Notes under the pieces: model-generated | The model's database searches: none | What the model was told of the DNA's origin: nothing | The model's input: only the letters and a program-made list of their open reading frames with translations | Position numbers and translations under genes: made by a program | Assembly: GCF_022865105.1 (NCBI RefSeq) | Contig: NZ_JAKNYM010000002.1 | Coordinates: 901,501-965,500 of the forward strand | DNA length: 64,000 nucleotides | From: Sphingomicrobium astaxanthinifaciens | Lineage (GTDB): Bacteria > Pseudomonadota > Alphaproteobacteria > Sphingomonadales > Sphingomonadaceae | Reading direction: 5' to 3' | Shown: positions 49,245 to 57,991 of the stretch, piece by piece | How the letters are laid out: each line of letters opens with the position of its first letter | How positions within the stretch are numbered: the stretch's first letter is position 1

Positions 49245-51467
49245 TCAGTCGCGGTCGATCCGCTCGCGCACCGCGACCGCGAGCCGGGCGAGGCTGAACG
49301 GCTTGGGCAGCAGCGTCACGTCGCTGTCGAGCCGCTGGTCGTGGACGATCCCGTCGGGAGTGAAGCCGGTGGTGAAGAGGATCGGCACGCCCGGATGGCG
49401 CTGCGCCATCGCGTCGGCGAGCCGCCGCCCGTCCATCCGCGGCATGACCACGTCCGTGAAGACAAGATCGATGCGCCCCGCATGGTCGTCGAGCACCCCG
49501 AGCGCCTCCTTGCCGTCGGCGGCCTCGAGCACGGCATAGCCGAGCGCTTCGAAGGCGTTGCGGCTCATCTCGCGCACCGCGGCTTCGTCTTCCACCACCA
49601 GCACGGTCTCGCCGGGACGCGCCTGCGGCAGGTCCTCGCTCGCGGGCGGGCGCGGGGTCGAGGCGGTCGCCGCCTCCTCGAGCGCGCGCGGCAGGTAGAG
49701 CATGATGGTGGTGCCCACGCCCTCGGTCGAGGCGATGTCGAAATGCCCGCCCGACTGCTTGAGGAAGCCGAACACCTGGCTGAGCCCGAGCCCGGTCCCC
49801 TTGCCGACCTCCTTGGTGGTGAAGAAGGGTTCGACCGCCTTCGACTGCACCTCCGCCGACATGCCGACCCCGGTGTCGGCGATGGCGATCAGCACGAATT
49901 GGCCCTCGGGCGATCCGCCCGTCGCGCCGCGATCGCCGCGCCCGAGCTCGCGGTTGCTGGTGGTGATGGTGAGCCGTCCGCCGCCGCTCATGGCATCGCG
50001 CGCGTTGACCGCGAGGTTGACGATCGCATTTTCCAGCTGGCTGGGGTCGACGGTCACCGGCCACAGGTCGGGCGCGAGCGCGGTCTCGAGCTCGATCTGC
50101 TCGCCCAGCGTGCGCCGCAGCAGTTCGGACATCTCGGCGACGAGGCGATTGCAGTCGACGGTCTCGGGCATCAGCGTCTGGCGCCGCGAGAAGGCGAGCA
50201 GCCGCTGCGTCAGTTCGGCCGCCTTGTGGCTCCCCAGCAATGCCCGGTCGAGCGCCCTGGCGCGCCGCTCCGGGTCCTCGGTCCGTTTCGCCATGTCGAG
50301 GTTGCCGGTGATGATCGCGAGCATGTTGTTGAAGTCGTGCGCGATCCCGCCCGAGAGCTGCCCGACCGCTTCCATCTTCTGCAGGTGGCGCATCTGGGTT
50401 TCGGCCTCGCTGCGCGCAGCGGCCTCGTTGATGAGCTCCTCGTTGGCGGCCTTCAGGTCGCGGGTGCGCTTTTCGACGAGACGCTCGACCCGCAGCCGCC
50501 CGCGCTGCTGCTGGAAGCTGAGCGCGGCAAGGAGCAGCGTGAGCAGCAGCCCGAGCGCGAAGGTCTGCCAGGCGTGGCGCGCGGCGCTCGCCCCGGTGAC
50601 GCCCGGCAGCGGCGACAGCCGGATCGTGAGCGGGATGCCCCCGATCTCAAGGGTCCGCTCGATCGCCTGATCGCTGACTGGCACCGCGGCCGAGCGGTGC
50701 AGCCGGTTCGCCTCGACCGGCGCGCCATCATAGACCGCGACCACGACCCCGTCCCACAAGGGCTCGTCGGTGATCGCGCCGAACAGGTCGTCGGCGCGCA
50801 GCGGGCTGTAGATCCAGCCGACGAAGAGGCGTTCGCCGTCGACCCACTGGTAGGCAGGCAAATAGAGCAGGAACCCGGCTTGCTTGTCCTCGTCGATCTC
50901 CTGCACGAGCGTGATCTTGTGGCTGAGCGCGGCCTCGCCCTGCGCGCGCGCGCGTTCCATGGCGGCGCGGCGGTTGGCCTCCGACAGCATGTCGTAGCCG
51001 AGTGCGGCGGCGTTGCGCGGATTCTGGGGCTCGAGGAAGGTGATGATCGAATAGTCGGCGCGCTCCCCCGAGGGCCAGAGCGGGCGGAAGGCGCTGGCGG
51101 CGCGATAGGCACGCGCGAGCCGGTTGGCCTCCCCGGGACCGGGCGCGTAGGCGGCGAAGCCGACGCCGAGGATCCCGGGGTTGTAGCGATCGAGTTCCTG
51201 TCCCTCGACATAGCGGCGGAATTCCTCCGCCGTCACGCGGTCCGAGGCACCGAACAGCGCGACCCCGCCGCGCAGCACCGCAGTCTGGAGCGCGAACTTG
51301 TTCTCGATCGACAAGGTGGCGCGGTCGGCGAGCCGCTCGAGCTGCTGCGTGGCATCGGCACGGCGGTCGGCCAGCGTGGTCAGCGCGGCGAAGATGGCGA
51401 GCACCATCCCGCCCGCGAGGATGAGCAAGGTCAAACCATATTCGCGTATCGCAAGACGCTGCATCAC
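49245..51467 (-). CDS. CHASE-domain hybrid sensor histidine kinase
   Basis: A 740-residue membrane sensor. A first hydrophobic helix (GLTLLILAGGMVLAIFAAL), then a periplasmic CHASE domain (about residues 60-285, with FRRYVEGQELDRYNPGILG and YLPAYQWVDGERLFVGW), a second helix (FALGLLLTLLLAALSF), a coiled-coil linker, and a HisKA domain with the phospho-accepting histidine in GGIAHDFNNMLAI. The HATPase domain has NLAVNARDAM, DTGVGMS and GTGLGLSQVFGF. A C-terminal receiver carries the aspartate in DLVFTDVVMPRMDG and the lysine in LLPKPFSLARL. No cognate response regulator is adjacent. Confidence 0.94.
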   Translation of the reverse strand: MMQRLAIREYGLTLLILAGGMVLAIFAALTTLADRRADATQQLERLADRATLSIENKFALQTAVLRGGVALFGASDRVTAEEFRRYVEGQELDRYNPGILGVGFAAYAPGPGEANRLARAYRAASAFRPLWPSGERADYSIITFLEPQNPRNAAALGYDMLSEANRRAAMERARAQGEAALSHKITLVQEIDEDKQAGFLLYLPAYQWVDGERLFVGWIYSPLRADDLFGAITDEPLWDGVVVAVYDGAPVEANRLHRSAAVPVSDQAIERTLEIGGIPLTIRLSPLPGVTGASAARHAWQTFALGLLLTLLLAALSFQQQRGRLRVERLVEKRTRDLKAANEELINEAAARSEAETQMRHLQKMEAVGQLSGGIAHDFNNMLAIITGNLDMAKRTEDPERRARALDRALLGSHKAAELTQRLLAFSRRQTLMPETVDCNRLVAEMSELLRRTLGEQIELETALAPDLWPVTVDPSQLENAIVNLAVNARDAMSGGGRLTITTSNRELGRGDRGATGGSPEGQFVLIAIADTGVGMSAEVQSKAVEPFFTTKEVGKGTGLGLSQVFGFLKQSGGHFDIASTEGVGTTIMLYLPRALEEAATASTPRPPASEDLPQARPGETVLVVEDEAAVREMSRNAFEALGYAVLEAADGKEALGVLDDHAGRIDLVFTDVVMPRMDGRRLADAMAQRHPGVPILFTTGFTPDGIVHDQRLDSDVTLLPKPFSLARLAVAVRERIDRD

Positions 51468-51561
51468 ATCCCCTCGCCCTCGCCCTCGGCTGCCCGGCAG
51501 CCCTGCTGGTCAACCGCGCACGGCGGCGCCGGTTCCTCCCCCGGTGCCCGCTCGTGCACGT

Positions 51562-52095
51562 TCAACTGCGCGCGAGCGCGGCGAGGCTGGCGACGGTGTT
51601 GAGGTTGCGCGCGGTGCCGCGGCCGAGGGCGGGGAGCTTCATGCGGCTGCGGCCCTGGCCCGTGGGGTAGTGCAGGTAGAGGTGGCGGGTGCCCAGTGCG
51701 ATCTGCTCGTCGGTGATGTTGGTGGCGGCCGCGATGTCGGCCTGTGTGGGGGCCTCGTCGAGGAAGAGCGCCATGACCTTGTTGCCGGGGGCATCGGGCC
51801 ACGGGTTGGCGGCGAGGAGGGCGTCCAACTCGTCAGCGGTGCGGACGAAGAGCGGGACGGGGGCGCCGACGTGGGCCTCGAGCGCAGGGCCGAGGCGGGC
51901 GCGGACCTGCGCCTCGCCGTCGTCGGTGTCGAGGAGGAGGTTGCCGCTGGCGATATAGGTGCGCGGGTCCGCATAGCCCGCCGCCGCCGCGAGCGCGCGC
52001 AGGGCATCCATCTTGAGCGGCGTGCCGGCGTTGATGGCACGGAGGAGGGTTACTTTTTCAGTTACTTCGCCTTCCTCTCGCTCGTCGTTCCTCAT
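51562..52095 (-). CDS. DUF1697 domain-containing protein
   Basis: A 177-residue protein of the DUF1697 family: KVTLLRAINAGTPLKMDALR at the start, YIASGNLLLDTDDGEAQV, FVRTADELDALLAANPW and the C-terminal RNLNTVASLAAL. The family is common in bacteria with unknown function. The only canonical start in frame is ATG at 52095, which adds MRNDEREEGEVTE before the family core and overlaps the AT-rich gene upstream by 38 bases. A strong GAGAGGAAGG sequence sits just before codon 11, where homologues would start, but the codon there is GTA, not GTG. The junction with the AT-rich segment probably changed the original start. Confidence 0.8.
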   Translation of the reverse strand: MRNDEREEGEVTEKVTLLRAINAGTPLKMDALRALAAAAGYADPRTYIASGNLLLDTDDGEAQVRARLGPALEAHVGAPVPLFVRTADELDALLAANPWPDAPGNKVMALFLDEAPTQADIAAATNITDEQIALGTRHLYLHYPTGQGRSRMKLPALGRGTARNLNTVASLAALARS

Positions 52096-53296
52096 GCCGT
52101 TTCATTCGAAAAGCAAAATACTCTGGGCCGTCATTATTGATCTTTCGTCCTCCAAACTCGTCACTGTGAGAACGATAGGTAGGCCCGAATTTCGCGGCAA
52201 ATTCGTCTTGAAAGCGTTCTAGAGTCTCAGACTCTCGCGCTTTTCTTCTCTCATTCTTAAACTCACGTTCCCAAGGCTTATGTCCATAAGGACCCCAAGC
52301 TTCAGACCGACCATTTTGGTAGCCGACATAAGTTTCGCCGCCCATGAAAAGGTTGCGTGGTTCGGGCATGAGGAGCCACTCCTTGCCGAAGCTGCTCCAA
52401 TGCGTTGTTCCGAGACGCTTCTCGGGAAACAGCCAATCTCCTTCGGACGCCGCCACAAAACGATAGGCGCGGCTCTTCATGATGAAGTTTATCTTTAGAA
52501 CTTCTTCTTCGGTGAGCAGGCGACCAGTTTGCACCTTCGTCGCGTTGAATAACGTGTCTCTCATCAAGACTTGGTTAGGATGCTGCCCCATCGGGTTTTG
52601 ATAAGGGTTTCGTGCCCACGATAGGTTCGTGAGTATCAGCAGCTTATCTGATGTAAGCGGGACTAGTGTATGGGTCCCCGCAAATCGCAAGTCAGGATCG
52701 TTTGCCCCTCCATACTTTTTCGATCCCGGAAAGGCGCCCATATTGTACTGGGTCACGGGATGGTCCGTCAGAACAAATTTGGTGGGAGAGGCTTCGGCGC
52801 TCACAATTTCCCACACCGCATCACACCATATTGCGCAATGCATCTGGGAAAGTTTTTGCAAGACTATCAACAGGGTGGGCTTGCTTCTTGTATTTGTAAG
52901 TTTCGAAAGCTGATAAAGGCCCTTGGGAGTTCTTAGTTTTTGAATACTGACAAAGGTAAGGAATGACTGGAAGGAGTCCATCAATTCGCCAGTTATTTTA
53001 TAATTTGTGAAATGCGGTAGCGCACGGCTTCCAAAGTCATCAACCTCGCCGAAAAAAAACTGCTCTATTTCAGTGTTGCGCTGATTTCATAGAGCGATGG
53101 TGTAGAGGTCATCCTCCGAGAAACACTTCTGGGTTCCCCACCTGAGAAGCCCCTTGCGTCTATATCGATGGCCATTGTTCTCAATCCACTCTGGGTTGAG
53201 GTCTAAATAATGAAAACGGTTCTGCGCATTCAGAAGAAAATTCTTCTGATACCATTGCGGTACATAGTGATTTTTTGAAAACGCCTCCCCACTCAC
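52058..53296 (-). pseudogene. DUF4238 family gene interrupted by an in-frame TGA
   Basis: The start (MSGEAFSKNHYVPQWYQKNF) with KNHYVPQ is the N-terminal hallmark of DUF4238 proteins. After 69 codons the frame hits TGA at 53087-53089, but in the same frame it continues as NQRNTEIEQFFFGEVDDFGS into a further 342 codons, including LTDHPVTQYNMG and TYVGYQNGR, to a stop at 52058. The frame is thus a single gene of 412 residues broken by one nonsense codon (L-stop-N). The segment is visibly AT-rich with poly-T and poly-A runs, unlike its neighbours, so it was probably acquired by transfer. It may be a decayed gene, a sequencing error, or a gene still expressed from an internal ATG. Confidence 0.8.
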
Positions 53297-53299
53297 TGA

Positions 53300-55684
53300 T
53301 CACCCCTCCAAACTCACAAAGCTATCCAACACGCGCTTCCGCCCCGCCTTCTCGAACTCGATCTCGAGCTTGTTGCCTTCGATCGCTTCGATCTTGCCGT
53401 AGCCGAACTTGCCGTGAAAGACGCGCATGCCGAGCTGCAAGTCATCGCGGCCCTTGTTGCCGAGGCTGACCGCGCTGCCCTTGGCTTCGATGATGCGCTG
53501 TTCGCCTTTTTCGAAGCGGCTGCTGGCGCGTTTCCAACCGGGGCCTCTAGTGCTGGCGCGGTTGGAGCCGGCGGCGGCAAGGTGGGCGAAGGGGTCTTCG
53601 AGGGGCTGGAACTGGGCCTGCCAGAGCGAGGCGCCGCCCGACATGGTCTGGTCGCTCTCGACGTGTTCGGCGGGGAGTTCGTCGACGAAGCGGCTGGGGA
53701 TGCTGCTCGTCCACTGGCCGTAGATGCGGCGGTTGGCGGCGTGGACGATCATCGCCTGTCGGCGCGCGCGGGTGATGGCGACATAGGCGAGGCGCCGTTC
53801 TTCCTCGAGGGAGGCATTGCCGCCTTCGTCGAGCGCGCGCTGCGAGGGGAAGAGGCCTTCTTCCCAGCCGGCGAGGAAGACCAGGGGGAATTCCAGGCCC
53901 TTGGCGGCGTGGATGGTCATGAGGGTGACGCGCTCGCCCGCCTTGTTGGCGTCATTGTCCATGACGAGGCTGACATGTTCGAGGAAGTCGGAGAGGGTTT
54001 CATATTCCTCCATCGCGCGGGCGAGTTCGGCGAGGTTGTCGAGGCGGCCCTGTGCCTCGGCCGATTTGTCGGCCTGGAGCATGGCGGTGTAGCCCGATTC
54101 CTCGATCACCTGCTGCATGAGCTCCGAGGGGGTGAGGGCCTTGGTGCCGCTTTCCATGAGCTGGCGGTTGTCGTCGCCGGTGGTGGGGGTGGCTGACGTG
54201 CCGGCCATCAGCGTCCGCCAGCGGGCGAAGTCGCCGACGAAGCGGCTGAGCGAATTGCGGGCGCGGGGGGTGAGTTCGTCGGTGTCGAGGATTTGCGCGG
54301 CGGCCATCAAGAGGGGGAGGCCCTGCGCCCTTGCATATTGGTGGATGGTGGCGACCGCCTTGTCGCCAAGGCCGCGCTTGGGGGTGTTGATGATGCGGTC
54401 GAAGGCGAGGTCGTCCTGCGGGGAGGCCAAGAGGCGCAGGTAGGCGATGGCGTCGCGGATCTCGGCGCGCTCGTAGAAGCGAAAACCCCCGATGATCTGG
54501 TAATCCATGCCGATGGCGATGAAGCGCTCTTCGAACTCGCGGGTCTGGTGCTGGGCGCGCACGAGGATGGCGCAGTCATCGAGGCTGCCGCCCTTGGAGA
54601 CGTGGTTCTCAATCTCCTCGGCGATGCGGCGGGCTTCCTCGGGGCCGTCCCAGACGCCGAGGACCTTGACCTTCTCGCCCATGCCCGCGTCGGTCCACAG
54701 TTCCTTGCCGAGGCGGCCGCTGTTGTGCGCGATCACCCCGCTGGCGGCGGCGAGGATGTGGCCGGTGCTGCGGTAATTCTGTTCGAGGCGAACGATCTTG
54801 GCGCCGGGGAAGTCGCGCTCGAAGCGCAGGATGTTGGAGACGTCGGCACCGCGCCACGAGTAGATCGACTGGTCGTCGTCGCCGACGCAGGCGATGTTGT
54901 TTTCGGGGGAGGCGAGGAGCCTCAGCCACTCATACTGGCTGGCGTTGGTATCCTGATATTCGTCGACCATGAGATACTTGAAGCGGTCGCGCCATTGCTC
55001 GAGGACGTCCGCATGGCTCTTGAAGATGGTGAGCATGTGGAGGAGCAGGTCGCCGAAGTCGCAGGCGTTCACGGCCTTCAGCCGCTCCTGATATTGGGCG
55101 TAGAGGTCGGCGCCCTTGCCGTCGGCATAGGCCTGTGCGTCGGCGGCATCGACTTGGGACGCGGTGAGGCCCTTGTTCTTCCACTGGTCGATCAGGCCTG
55201 CGAGCGCGCGGGGCGGCCAGCGCTTGGGGTCGATCTGCGCGGCCTCGACGAGCTGCTTCAACAGGCGCAGCTGGTCGTCGGTGTCGATGATCGTGAAGTT
55301 GGGCTGGAGGCCGACGAGTTCGGCGTGGCGGCGGAGCATGCGCGCGCATACGGAGTGGAAGGTGCCGAGCCAGGGCATGTTGTCGACCGCGCCGCCGGTG
55401 ATCTTCGCCACACGCTCCTTCATCTCGCGCGCCGCCTTGTTGGTGAAGGTGACGGCGAGGATCTGGCTCGGCCAGGCTCTACGGGTGGCGATAAGATGGG
55501 CGAGGCGGGCAGTCAGCGTGGCGGTCTTGCCCGTGCCCGCGCCCGCGAGGATGAGGACGGGGCCGTCGAGGGTGGTCGCGGCCTCGAGCTGCGCAGGGTT
55601 GAGGTGCGCGAGATAGGCGGGCGTTTCGGCGGGCAGGGGAGGCGAAGATTCGGTCACGGGTGACAGGTAGGGCGGGGAGAACAT
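53300..55684 (-). CDS. ATP-dependent DNA helicase UvrD/PcrA
   Basis: A 794-residue superfamily 1A helicase, 3' to 5', for repair and replication restart. Motifs in order: LNPAQLEAATTLDGP (Q motif), LAGAGTGKTATLTARLA (Walker A), FTNKAAREMKERV (Ia), DEYQDTNASQYEWL (II), GDDDQSIYSWRGA (III), LEQNYRSTGH (IV), TIHAAKGLEFPLVFL (V) and LAYVAITRARRQ (VI). The C-terminus ends in a Tudor-like GMRVFHGKFGYGKIEAIEG, typical for UvrD/PcrA that bind RNA polymerase. Start is ATG at 55684 or GTG at 55657; neither has a strong ribosome-binding site. The last bases lie 4 bases from the broken DUF4238 gene. Confidence 0.95.
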   Translation of the reverse strand: MFSPPYLSPVTESSPPLPAETPAYLAHLNPAQLEAATTLDGPVLILAGAGTGKTATLTARLAHLIATRRAWPSQILAVTFTNKAAREMKERVAKITGGAVDNMPWLGTFHSVCARMLRRHAELVGLQPNFTIIDTDDQLRLLKQLVEAAQIDPKRWPPRALAGLIDQWKNKGLTASQVDAADAQAYADGKGADLYAQYQERLKAVNACDFGDLLLHMLTIFKSHADVLEQWRDRFKYLMVDEYQDTNASQYEWLRLLASPENNIACVGDDDQSIYSWRGADVSNILRFERDFPGAKIVRLEQNYRSTGHILAAASGVIAHNSGRLGKELWTDAGMGEKVKVLGVWDGPEEARRIAEEIENHVSKGGSLDDCAILVRAQHQTREFEERFIAIGMDYQIIGGFRFYERAEIRDAIAYLRLLASPQDDLAFDRIINTPKRGLGDKAVATIHQYARAQGLPLLMAAAQILDTDELTPRARNSLSRFVGDFARWRTLMAGTSATPTTGDDNRQLMESGTKALTPSELMQQVIEESGYTAMLQADKSAEAQGRLDNLAELARAMEEYETLSDFLEHVSLVMDNDANKAGERVTLMTIHAAKGLEFPLVFLAGWEEGLFPSQRALDEGGNASLEEERRLAYVAITRARRQAMIVHAANRRIYGQWTSSIPSRFVDELPAEHVESDQTMSGGASLWQAQFQPLEDPFAHLAAAGSNRASTRGPGWKRASSRFEKGEQRIIEAKGSAVSLGNKGRDDLQLGMRVFHGKFGYGKIEAIEGNKLEIEFEKAGRKRVLDSFVSLEG

Positions 55685-55892
55685 TCAGGCAACCCGGTCG
55701 ATAGACGCGGAGTCGACGGGGCGACTCGGGGGCGCGGTGAACGAGCGGTTTTCGAGTCGCGGGCGCTATTCGCGCTTGCGAATCGGCTGGTCGGGGGCTA
55801 GAGGCGCGGCTGAACTGGGGTCGTGCCCGCAAATTTTGCCTACTTATGCGCGATATCCCCGTTATCCACAGGCCGAAACACCTTTTAACCGG

Positions 55893-55921
55893 TTGGAAAT
55901 CCGGCCGAATCGCGACATATT
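55893..55921 (+). promoter_or_regulatory. promoter of the unidentified ncRNA
   Basis: TTGGAA at 55893-55898 and CATATT at 55916-55921 are separated by 17 bases, the optimal sigma-70 spacing, in a locally AT-richer stretch. Seven to eight bases downstream the first stem of the predicted RNA begins (55930). No reading frame of quality follows. Confidence 0.6.
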
Positions 55922-55928
55922 GAAATTG

Positions 55929-56475
55929 TGATCGGGACGAACCGCCCGGGCCCCTCGGGGCAAGGAAACGGAAGTCCCGATCTCCGCCGGCAGGCGAGGG
56001 CACGCAAGCCTGGGAGGAGCGCTGAAGGATCTTCGGATCCGGCAAGCGTGTCGAGACCCGGAAACTTACTGGCCAGACCAGCCGGTCGGACGGCACCGGA
56101 AGAACCGGGGTGCCTAACGCAGCCGCGCTGCACCGTCCTTCGGGGCGGGGGAGCGAAGGGCGCGAAGGTCCCGGTCCAGGAAGGGCCGCGACGAGCCGCC
56201 GGGACGCGATCCGCTTGACGGATCGGTTGCGGAGGGAAGGGCACGGAGCCTGTCGTGAGTGAGAGCTCGCAACAGGCGAAGCGCTTCGACCCGAGGTGAA
56301 GCCCCTGCATGGGGGCAGGCCGGGCGGTAACGAGCGACGCCTGAGCGGGCGCGCAAGGATGGCGATGGGCGCCGCGGAAAGCCTTCGGGCGGAACGCGAC
56401 GAACCCGGGCCAAGACCGGCAAGCCGGCTCGGTGCCAAGATGGGGGTCAGCAGCGATGCTGGCCCCCATTTCTTT
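55929..56475 (+). ncRNA. unidentified structured RNA, about 547 nt
   Basis: A gene-free region with a run of stem-loops between a promoter-like element and an intrinsic terminator. The first helix GATCGGGAC (55930-55938)/GTCCCGATC (55974-55982) encloses a small GCCCC/GGGGC hairpin. Others include CAGGC/GCCTG near 55991-56011; GGATC-TTCG-GATCC at 56028-56041; GGACGG/CCGTCC closing a junction at 56087-56138 with GGCACC/GGTGCC inside; GTCCCGG/CCGGGAC at 56168-56215; CGATCCG-CTTGA-CGGATCG at 56207-56225; GCCTGT/ACAGGC at 56248-56277; GCCCC/GGGGC at 56301-56316; GCC-TTCG-GGC at 56381-56390 and CCGGC-AA-GCCGG at 56416-56427. It lacks the GAGGAAAGTCC and ACAGAA blocks of RNase P RNA and shows no tmRNA tag. 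Stop codons and shifting frames argue against translation. Function unknown. Confidence 0.6.
56442..56475 (+). terminator. intrinsic terminator of the ncRNA
   Basis: GGGGGTCAGC at 56442-56451 pairs with GCTGGCCCCC at 56458-56467 (one U-G pair), loop AGCGAT, followed by ATTTCTTT. On the minus strand the following bases are not T-rich, so it belongs to plus-strand transcription. Confidence 0.9.
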
Positions 56476-56621
56476 GCCCAGACCCGCGGCACGCGCCGAC
56501 CGGCACGAGGACACTCTTTCGAGGCACTGACCGAGCGCTCGCTCGTGGCGCTGCTCGAAGCGCGGCGCGCGGTGCTGGTGCGTGGGCTCGATCGGGCGGG
56601 GCGTGGCCGGCGTCGCGGCGG

Positions 56622-57098
56622 TCAGGCGGCGGCTTCGTCGGAGCGCTTTCTATTGGCCTGGGCGACGATGCGGCGGAACCGCTTGGCGTTGAGCGCGAAC
56701 AGCTCGGTCGCTTCATCGATCATGAGCCGGACCTGCGCCGACAGATCGGCGGGCGACGCCGCCTCGGCGAGCCGGCCCGCGAGCTGGTCGTCGCACGCCG
56801 CGAGGCGCTCGAGCAGCGGTCCATGCTCGTCCCCTTCCGCTTCCAGCTCGGCCGGCAGCGAGAAGCAGGCGGTGGGGAGGCCCGGCGGTTCGGCGTCGGC
56901 GGGCGGCGCCTCGAGATCGGCGAGCTGGCGGCGGGTCCGCGCCGCCAGCATATCGCGCCGGGCGCAGCATTCCTCGAGGATCTTGACGATCTGCTTGTTG
57001 GACAGGCAGGCGCAGACGCGGCGGATGAGCACCGCGCTTCCTTCCGCTGCTTCGAGCAGCAGCCGAAGCAGTCGCGCATCGTCGGGTCGTCCGAGCAT
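56622..57098 (-). CDS. hypothetical helical protein
   Basis: A 158-residue soluble protein, almost all alpha-helix, with a leucine-rich start (DDARLLRLLLEAAEGSAVL) followed by CACLSNKQIVKILEECCARR, which holds five cysteines in 20 residues, and a C-terminal basic helix (FRRIVAQANRKRS). The helical bundle layout recalls four-helix DUF2383-like proteins, but I cannot support the assignment. It faces the ncRNA region tail on. No ribosome-binding site stands out. Confidence 0.55.
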   Translation of the reverse strand: MLGRPDDARLLRLLLEAAEGSAVLIRRVCACLSNKQIVKILEECCARRDMLAARTRRQLADLEAPPADAEPPGLPTACFSLPAELEAEGDEHGPLLERLAACDDQLAGRLAEAASPADLSAQVRLMIDEATELFALNAKRFRRIVAQANRKRSDEAAA

Positions 57099-57250
57099 GA
57101 ACCCTTTCCGAGCAAACGTCTTTGTGGCCGCGAAGGTGACAGGCTGATCCCCGCCGTCCGCGGCCCCTTAACGACCCGTCGCGAGGATGGTTTCATATTG
57201 GATCAATCGCCACGATCCACGTTGCTGCCGCAAATCAATCGTGGCGGCGA

Positions 57251-57991
57251 TCAGCGGCCGGTCATCTCGCGCACGCGGTCGGCGTAGAGCCGTCCCACCG
57301 GCTGTTCGCGCCCGTCGGCGAGCTGGGCGACCCAGCGCCCCGAGGCATTGCGCGAGAAGCCCGTGACGAAGTCGCGGCGGACGATCGCCGAGCGGTGCAG
57401 GCGCACGAAGAGCGAAGGGTCGAGCCCCTTCTCGAGCGCGGTCATCGAATGGTGGATCAGCCAGCTGCGCTCGCCGACATGGAGCCGCATATAGTCGCGT
57501 TCCGCCGAGACGCGGTCGATGTCGGCGGCGGCGATGCGGACCAGCCCCGACAGGTCGGAGGCCCAGAATTCGGTCAGCCAGCGCGCGCCCTCGTCCTCGC
57601 GCGCGGCGGCAGGCTGGCGATTGGCCAGGACGATCCGGGCGCGCTCGATCGCCTCGTGCAGCCGCGCCCGCTCGACGGGTTTCACCAGATAGTCGACCGC
57701 CGCCACCTCGAACGCGGCCACCGCGAATCGATCGTAGGCGGTGACGAAGATCACCACCGGGCGCGGCTCGCTGGCGGCCAGCGTACGCGCGACCTCGATC
57801 CCGTCCTGTCCGGGCATCGAGATGTCGAGCAGGACGAGGTCGGGCTTGTGCGCCTGCGCCAGCGCGACGGCCTCGTCGCCGTCCTCGGCGATGCCGACGC
57901 GCTCGAGGTCCTCGATCGGGTCGAGCAGCGCGACGAGGCGGTCCGCGGCGAGCGGCTCGTCGTCGGCGATGAGGACCTTAAGCGCGCTCAT
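57251..57991 (-). CDS. LytTR family response regulator
   Basis: A 246-residue two-domain regulator. The receiver has VLIADDEPLAADRL, the phosphorylated aspartate in DLVLLDISMPGQDGI, and the conserved lysine in VDYLVKPVERAR. The DNA-binding LytTR domain shows VSAERDYMRLHVGERSWLIH and VRLHRSAIVRRDFVTGF. It is read directly after its sensor kinase, overlapping it by 14 bases, as in AlgR/LytR systems. The targets are unknown. Confidence 0.94.
   Translation of the reverse strand: MSALKVLIADDEPLAADRLVALLDPIEDLERVGIAEDGDEAVALAQAHKPDLVLLDISMPGQDGIEVARTLAASEPRPVVIFVTAYDRFAVAAFEVAAVDYLVKPVERARLHEAIERARIVLANRQPAAAREDEGARWLTEFWASDLSGLVRIAAADIDRVSAERDYMRLHVGERSWLIHHSMTALEKGLDPSLFVRLHRSAIVRRDFVTGFSRNASGRWVAQLADGREQPVGRLYADRVREMTGR

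Noticed and set aside
49212-51602. A 796-codon plus-strand frame opposite the hybrid kinase
   Set aside because: The minus-strand kinase shows CHASE, HisKA, HATPase and receiver motifs in order; the opposite frame has low-complexity composition.
52058-53296. Selenocysteine at the in-frame TGA
   Set aside because: No cysteine-like redox context, no evident SECIS-like hairpin after the codon, and the gene family is not known for it.
52030-53300. Insertion sequence or prophage carrying the AT-rich gene
   Set aside because: No transposase, integrase, terminal inverted repeats or target duplications were seen.
55928-56218. A 96-residue reading frame in the ncRNA region
   Set aside because: Arg/Pro/Gly-rich without ribosome-binding site and crossing strong stems, so it is probably not translated.
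55929-56475. RNase P RNA (rnpB)
   Set aside because: Some short stretches look alike (AAGTCC and GAACCCGG) but the conserved GAGGAAAGTCC, ACAGA and GGTAAGAGC blocks are missing or misplaced; length and order differ.
55929-56475. Two-piece tmRNA
   Set aside because: No alanine tRNA-like acceptor or tag reading frame with an Ala-Ala end was found.
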